From: Haliclystus octoradiatus
Taxonomy: Eukaryota > Cnidaria > Staurozoa > Stauromedusae > Haliclystidae
Direction of reading: 5' to 3'
Assembly: GCA_916610825.1 (NCBI GenBank)
Contig: OU744450.1
Span: 25,774,350 to 25,838,349 of the forward strand
DNA: 64,000 nucleotides
Made by a program: the position numbers and the translations under genes. Below are positions 12,201-21,200 of the stretch, piece by piece. Under the pieces are notes generated by a model. It made no database searches. It was not told where the DNA came from and saw only the letters and a list, made by a program, of their open reading frames with translations. The stretch's first letter is position 1. Each line of letters opens with the position of its first letter.

Positions 12201-15200
12201 AAGAGAGAAAAATCATTAAAAATCTCCTTAAATCAATACAGTGAAACCTGTATATAACGGCCAGCTACGAGAGGTAGATAAATTGACCATTATAGACAGG
12301 TGGCCTTTATATACAGGTTTGATTCAATAGAAAATGTTATTTTAGACATTGCAAGAGTGACCACTATAGAGAGGTGGCCGCTTTATAGAGGTGACCGTTA
12401 TAACAGGTTTGACTGTAGCTATATTAGTGTTTTGGAGGTGCTAGAAAAGGAGGTATCTGCTGATTGGAGGAACTTCCTCATGCCTGAGTATTACTGTGTG
12501 TTGGCAAATAAGGCCACTAACAACAGCCTGTGCAGAATGATCAGAAGTGTCATGGATTGTATTTATAAGGCGTGCGATTTCACGCATACGCCTGAATACT
12601 TCGACGCATGCAATTGATCGCAAACCAAAATGTTAAAAAAAGTGATGATTCTGATATTTTAATCTCATTTCAATTTCCTGTTTTATTTTGTTTATATTTA
12701 TTATTCAATGAAAATAAATCTACTATTATAATGATTATAACTCAACTTGCTGGACAATATTTTGAATAGAGAGACATGCTCCATTCCATCAAGTGAGGAT
12801 TTACCAGCAAATGGTGATGTTAAAAAGAATAAATTTGTGTGTTGTCATGACAACAATCATCTGGTGGTATGTGATAGCACGCCTTGATCAGTTTAGTTGT
12901 GTGTTTTATAACACCTGTGTCATCTCTATAATACAAACAATGAGCAATGTGATAAAATGGGATGATTCTTGAACTGAGAGTTCTGGAAGGTAGATAAGGC
13001 TAGAAACTCAAAAGAAAATGTACGAATGGTTACAAAAGCTTCAAAAGTTTTAAAAGCAAGCATTGTTCTGAGAAAATTTCTGAAAAAATTTGTAAATGGA
13101 AATAATTAGGTCTAATATAATTGTACAATTTGTCAGGTTAAAAAAGAAACATCAAGGATTAAAATGATTTCAAAGTATTTTCTTAAATAATTCTTACTTC
13201 TTGTTTGCACATCACCATGTCAACTTCTTCAACTTCTCGATTGAATGTTTGTAAATCCATACATTGATCATACTCGTGTTTTCTCTTCTCCCACAACTCC
13301 ATCATTGCAGCTTTTTCTGCTTCAAGAGAATCAATCTGTATGAAAACACAAAACGTTACCAACAAATATGAAAACCTAAAGCAGCATTACACAGACATAA
13401 AAGTAAAAATGTTGAAAACAGACTAAAAATAGCCTGAAAATAGACTTAAAGTAGGCTGAAAAAGAGACATTTTAGAGTTTATTTATAAAATACAGTAAAA
13501 AGGCTGAAACCCCAATCGGATTGAGCAATTTTATGTCTGGTTAGAGGAATAGTTAAGACTTGGACAAGCGACAACAACTTTCCCACAACAAATTTCTTTT
13601 TCTTTGACTGACGGGTGTTTTCCATGGTTTGAAGGAGACTTATCTACAACTCAGAGGGTCTTGACTGAGCATAAAGAAAAAAGCGGAGAAGTAACAACAA
13701 CATCTAAAGGGTTTGATAAAATTTGAACAAAACAACAAAGATATTTGATTGAAAAATCTTGGAAAATGTTTATTATGGCCGTCAAACACAAATATGCAAA
13801 TAAAATACATGATTAGCAACACCAGATAAAAATGAAAGAGTGTCTAATCGACAAGGATATTCCATGGCTTCAAAAGTCAGACAAATGATGCTGTTGTTTG
13901 CTCAAGGCTTTAGGAATTTGGATATTGACACATAGGAATATCCAGGACAGGACCCTGACAGGAGCACTCACTTTCAAAACAAAAACAACAGAGACTAAAA
14001 GTCTAAATATAAAACTTAAACAGAAAATCAGCAGAGAACAAATTAATAATCAATTATTATAAACTTGCCTTCTCCTGGATATCATCTTTGGCAAAATGAT
14101 CTTCATCGACTAATGTTTTTCCCAGATTAACAGTATCGTTGTAATTATCTTCCGAGGCAACAATATAATCCTGAAAAATCAGACAATTTATTAGCATAGA
14201 TAAGAAATTGTTATTGATTGATGTATATAATGTCAATGCCAAAGAATATATAGTACAGCAACCAAGCAGAACAAATGTGTTTATAAAAAGTACTAGCTAC
14301 AGCCGCTGGAGGAAACAAAATCCATAAGAATGTTCAAATAAATATTGTTGATGCATCAATTTTCAATAATGTATGTTTGAGCTTCACCAAAGGGGGCTGG
14401 CTATCTCTGATAGATTCTATCTATCATTTAGTTTCCTTTTCTTCTTTTGGTGCCAACCAACAATTAGTCAGATTTGAATAATTTAGATTTCGGTACAGTA
14501 TGATTACTGGGATACTGAATGATAAATTAGCAAAACCATTGATCTTGATAGAACCTATTCTGAACAAATTATAGTGATTGTAGTCTAGTTGAAATAAATC
14601 GCCTGATGATCACCTTCTGGTGTGAAACTTGAAGTAGCGGAAATCTAGCATGTTCCATTTTCGACTCTCATTCTAGTCTCATGTTCTATATCAGTATTTT
14701 CTAAAGCTTATGTTCTGCCTTGAAATAAATTCTACAAAAAGCTTTGAAACCCAAACAGTAGGCTATCATGTAATGTCCATCTTATAATATTGTACGGTTT
14801 GTACCTTGTTTTCATTATGGCGTTCAAGGAGTGCTTCTGCACCAGCAACATCTTTGGCGATTTCATCAGCTGAGATGGAAGTTTTCATTTCAGAAATAAA
14901 CACCATATAATCTCTACAAATATGAACAAAAAATAAGTTGCTAAATGTCAAGCTGATGATGTTAAAAATGATGAAATGCGGTAGTCCATTATCCAATCAA
15001 ATTTAAAAACCAATAACTCATAATAGCGTTCCTTTCATTAAAAAGTAGGAAAAAATAAAAATACTTAGCCCAAACATACAGCCTGTGGAAATATCAAATT
15101 ATGGATTCATCAAACATCACTAGTTTTGAGTTACATTATACTTCCTTAAACCTTGCAGAGCATAGCCTATACGCATTGTCTGACAAAAGGTTTAGCCTGC

Positions 15201-18200
15201 TACAACAATTTCAGCATTTCCTTACAAATTTTTTGTAGAGCTTTGTAGGCTTTTATTGCCTATAAATCAAGAAATTATCAATTTTCATCTGAATTTGTTC
15301 TAGCCTTCTGTAATCTAGGATCCCCACTTTTGTTGGACCCTGTCTGGACGCATAGGCCTACCCCAATTCTTTTTTAGGAATAGTAGGGTCTAAGCAATGT
15401 CGACAGAAAGCCTGCAAGGGGCTGAATTGAGGGATTTGACTGTGACGTGATTAACCCATTGTTTATCTATTGCTCACCAGCCAATTGCTAGAGAGTTCTG
15501 CAAAACTAGAACCAGATTTTTATTGGTTGATGAACACAAATACACAATACACTAATCCTAAAATATGTTTTGGGTCTACGGCTCTACTGTGTGCAGGCTA
15601 TGCTGAGCAATCTAAAACAAGAAGTGGAATAAGAGCAAAATGCAAAAGGGATACAGATGACTTACCTATATTCAGCATTGAACTTCTGAAGATTGAATGC
15701 GTCGCCAAGACGATTTTTCCTATTTTGACCCTAAAATAATAAATTAGAAAGTAATTAGACAAGTAATACTTTATACAATATTACTCCGCTACTAAAGAGT
15801 CACTTTCCTCCTTTGTATTTACTATTTTACTTTTAAAAATTGGAAAACTTTTAATTTTGTAATCAATTCTTCCTGTTCTATTTTCACTACGCATAAATTA
15901 CATGTAAATCACATGCCCTTTGTGTCTCCATAAAGCAAGCTAACAGTGCTTACCAGATGATGTTTATGTGGTTAAAATAAAAATTATATTCTATTTTCAT
16001 TATTCAAATTTGTTTTACACACATTTTATATGTCAGCTTATTTGTAATGTTAAGAGATAGTTGTTCTTATAGATATTATACTGCACAAGATCATGTCAAA
16101 GAAAACTGAGTTTTGTGAAAAACTTTCCCCAGCTCAGTTGAAATATTGAATGTTGAAAGAGCGACAGGTTTGTGTCTCTTATTCCATGTGTAGTTTTATT
16201 CCAGTAATTCATTGACTGGATTACTCGAAAACCACAAAAACTCTCCCATGCCTTGCATAAGAGATGACAGGGGCTATAGCTTTCTGTTGCTGATATGCCT
16301 ATTCAGCCACAATGGTGAAAACATTTTTTTGACTGACGGGAAATTTTTTTTATTTTCTGAAGCAGTTTTTCAAATATTTTTTATAATTAGCCCCTTCTTC
16401 GGGGAATTTAGATGATGATGAAATTATCCCCCTTGTTGTGGAAAATCCTGCTGCAGCCTCTGCATATACTGGATAATTCACTGACCACAAATGCTAACAC
16501 ATTATATATGCGTTTTAGTAAATAAATTACCTTTGAGCAGAGATCACCCCAATTATTGTTTAACTCATCTGTCTTCTCTTGAACTGGTTCAGCACAATCT
16601 GGGTAGGTTTCTTGTAGATCAGTTGACTCTGCATTGAGGGCTGTCACCTTAAAGATAAACAACATTGTCTACAACATAGGCATATTACGGATATATCGTT
16701 GTGATGTATCAAGGGTGTTACAAAGGTTTCAATCTTCCAGGAGCCACGTTGTTGGATTGAAAACCTTTTATGGGATTGAATCTAAAATAATTCAAAATAA
16801 TGTAGAAAAATTATCAGAGTTATAAAATTGTGCAGAAAGGTTTTCTCTGTAATCGTCCATCAACTGCCATGGTGGGTAAAGGGTGGCAATCTATGTACGC
16901 ATCAGACACATTGATATAATGTTTACCTTATCAGAAACAGCAGCAAGATCACGTTCAAGTGTTTCATGTTTCCTTTGTAATGTCGTAACACTTGCTAAAT
17001 CTTTTCCGCAATCGTTATTGTTCAGTATAATACTCTTCTCCATGATCCAGCTAACAGTTTCATCTACTTGCCTACAAAAGTAAACACAAAGAGATAAAAG
17101 GTGTTAATATCACTGTCATGATGCAGCCAAAAGTTAGGATAATACACAGCATGGATTATATTACACCTAAACACGCCTAAACACTGATTGATCGCACGCC
17201 AAAAATTAAAAAAAAAGTTTCTTTTGATTTTGTTGAAAATGAAAAAATGTGTTGCCAAGACAACTGATAATCCATGATGCATGTTGTCATGACAACAATG
17301 AGCTGATGGTGTGCGATAGCACGTCTTGATTATTTTAGGCGTGCGTTTTATAGCTCCTCCCATGCCATCTCTATAATACAAATCATGATACACATGTCGT
17401 AACATTATCTGAAAATATAATTAAGTTTGATAGTAACTAGTTTTGAAAAATTAGTGATACTGCATATTGTATTAAGTGGGCTGCAATATTCAGACACAAG
17501 CATTCAAATTTCAAAATAGTTGGGAATCTAAGATATATCGATAAAGCTAAATTTGGATTTCCATGGTAATAAATGTGGTTTCACATAAGCTTGAAAATAT
17601 GATAAAAATTGCACCCCTTTAAATACAACAACTATTGAATACAGCTATTTATTTCATTCCCTTCTTAAATCTGGGTTAGCCTCCAAAAAGTAATGTAGAC
17701 GGTGTCGCCATACCTAGGGCACCCGTACAATTCCTCTATTTCTAGAGGAGTGGCTCTTTTTGCTAAGAGCAATGATTTTAAACGCTCTTTGTTAATCTCA
17801 GCCGCGACACTGCAGATCAAATTTAACAGATTTCATGGCAGATAGGTCTTGATTGTCAATGTGCAACGATGCGCCGCAGCAACTCACAATGCAATTCCCT
17901 CTGGACCATTCCACCTGCCATCCTCAGATGGTACTCATTTGATGTTTCAGATAAAGTCAAGGTTGAGTTGACCTTAGGGGGATTTGAACCACAGCCGATC
18001 AGATATGATCCGATCTGAAGATTGGTTACTCTGCCATCTGAGCTAATCCTCAATTTATAAACATAGCTCAATAACTCAATTTAATGTGAATGATCTGAAT
18101 TCATTATGATACCTGTAGTAGTGATACACACGGTACAACTGATTGAGTTTCAATTTTCGTTTTACAACATTTTTCTCCAGTTCTGTCCATGCAAGGTTCA

Positions 18201-21200
18201 GCTCCTAAAATGCAAATATAACGAGCATATTGAAAGGGCACATTGAGTACAGGTAGTAGCTTATGATGTCAAAGAAAACTAGATCTAGATAAATTGGCCA
18301 CTATAGTCAGGTGGCCATTATAGACAGGGTTGATTCAATAGAATAATGATTGTGCATGTTACTGAAATGGTCACTATAGACAGTTGGCCAATATATACAG
18401 GGTTGATTCAATAGAAGAACATATTTGTTTACATTATTGAAGTGGTCCATATAGACAGGCGTCCTTTGTAGAAAGATTTGACCGTAGCATAGCACATTGA
18501 TGTGAAATATATTAAAATAAATTTTTATACCTCTTTCTTGCTATCGATAATCTCCATATCTGGATGTTCTTCAACCTCCATTTGTTCAGCCTCCATGTGA
18601 ATTGTTGAAATTCTTGGCTCATTGGTAGCAATATCCTATTGAGAGGAAAAATTTAAAATCAACATTATTATCTAAAAAATTCGATTTCATATCATTCAGG
18701 TTGGATGTTTGAAATATGATATTTTTGAGGCCCAAAGAAACACTCTGAAAAGCACCTTATCTCCTTTCAGAAGTCTATTATAAAAGCTTAGATTTATCTT
18801 TGGTTTATCATTATAGTGTTGAATGAATGATACGAGAAACAAAAATCAATTATAATAATAAATTAATAATTATCCTACAATCAATGCTAATCAATCCTAA
18901 TTAGCAATCTTGGGGTTCCCTTGAGTGGTTGCTTATGAGGAATTTGACTGTAGTTAAAATTCGAAAAGACTTCGATATATTCTATGAGAAGAGGGTATTT
19001 GTTTATTCAGCTCAAGTTACAACTAAACATGGTCCCTATGTTGTGAAGAGAAGACAGAAAAATAATTGAAAATCATATGGTTTCTTGAGGGTATAAAATT
19101 AAATTTCTACGAATGGGAGTTTGACCGTTTTGCATACATGTGTGAAATGTGAATTTTTAAAAATGATTCTCCCCGTTGGGTATTATATGATATAAAAGTG
19201 GGTGTTAAAATGAAGGATATCACCACTTATGTTGCACCGTTCAACTCATGCAGCCTGTGGTAAACCCAGCGGCAGCATTAAAGTGTGTTAACCCAGCGGC
19301 AGTGTTAACCTAGTTCAACAATATAGTATAGCTATGATACAGACCTTTTGAAATTCTTCAAATTTCTTTTGTAGGATTTCAACATGTTCCTGATCTCTCA
19401 CTGGTTCATCAACAGCACAAAACTTTTCCTTTTCTACGATCCACGATAATAAATCATCCACTTCAAGGCAAAAATGAACTCTTTTTTTGGTACACAAAAG
19501 ACGAATACCATTACGTTCACGGATATCCAAAAGAAGTAGCCATAAGCGTTTTAAATTGTCAATGATTGTCTGCATTAAGAAAAAGGCATGATGACTGGTT
19601 ATAATTTATATCTTCAAGTTATCAATGGCACACAACTCATATCAGATGTGTCGACATTACACAGCTTTATAAATGTATATATTTAATACTAATCAAGCAT
19701 AAACTTTGGACGTTGGCCAAATCTGTAAAAACGAGGAAAGTGAATTTGGTAAATGTTGAGCCTATAGGTTAACAATAACAACAGAGCCTTTTTGACAGGA
19801 TAAACCTTACTTGGTGACAGATAAAGGGGAAAAGATCACAAAGATTAGGATGTCCGACAAAGATTTTCTTCTTCCAGAAGCTGGAATTGTGATTCAAAAA
19901 CTGTCATAAACTTTTCACCTCAAAGGGTCATCGAAATACTGTCATTTCTCTAATTTGATGAGTAGCTTCTTCTTAAAGCATTTGATAACAAAATTCAAAG
20001 ACAACAGTAATTTTGAAGGTGTTTTATTGATAAAAATCAACGTTTCGGCCATCGTCCGTTTCTTCACTCTTGAAAATGGTCACAGACGATGGCCGAAACG
20101 TTGATTTCTCTAATTTGACAAGACAAAACAATCATTTCTTTCTGAGTTTTGGCCACCCTTCCAGAACCTGTTTCCAGGTTGCTAGGTTTTGTCGGTCCCT
20201 GGACATATATATAGGCTCAAGTCTGCAGAAAAAAATAGGACAGGGGCTTGAATTTTATGAGTATTTAAATTATTTTAGCACTGCATAGATTATAATGAAA
20301 TGTATCTAATTTCATTTGCTACTAACCTGGATTTCTTCAGACGCATAATGTTCATCATTAATAAGAGTCATTCCATTCTCTTCCACACCAGCAACTTTAT
20401 AAGCGTGAGCTTGTACTTCAGCTTCAAACGTTGCATGCTTTTGAAGTTTAACCTATACAATACAATGTAGGAAAAAGATGATTTGTGGGTAGATAAATGG
20501 TCACATCTACTGTCCTAATCTACTATGGTAGCTTACATAGACTGCAGTGCAGAGTTTGTTGTCTAAATAACAAATTGATGGATGAGCATGTACAGTTTCA
20601 TCATCATCATCATCATCATTTATTCAGAATCAACCTGGTAATAAGCTGAAAGCTTTTTACCTACAGTTTTGGAAAATCTTCTGTAGGCAGTGTCTTATTT
20701 TGTCTTCTGGAATCTTAAACAATATTGTACATATTTGTAGGAACCTTCCTGAACCATCTAGAACATTCTAGAACATAGGAGAACCTACATATTCTTGTGA
20801 ATTTTTTGTTGAGGTTTGGCCTATAAATCAGAAAATTAATAAGTTTGCTCTAGCCTTCCAGGATGTAGGATTGAATGATCGCCACTTAAATTATCGGACC
20901 ATGTCTATAGGTTTGTTAAGATGATATTTCGAACTGAACAGATTAAAAAAACATTTCAAAACAAACCATGCATTGTAAAGTCTGCAGTATGGTAGGCCTA
21001 CATGTCTTACTCTGAAAAGTGTCCTTGAAGTTCATAAAAATTCACTTCAAAAATCATTTTGAGAACCAGGGTTTGACGGAACAAGAACGTTGACCATAAA
21101 ATCATGTGACTGGCATATGTCTAATTAGAGCTGAGAGCAGGACATGAATGAGCACTGTCTCGACTCTTGTAAATAGATGGATCTGGTCATAGGGCCACGC

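Noticed and set aside
12300..12617. 105-codon plus-strand open frame
   Set aside because: Runs through a MITE and a dispersed repeat; no protein similarity recognised.
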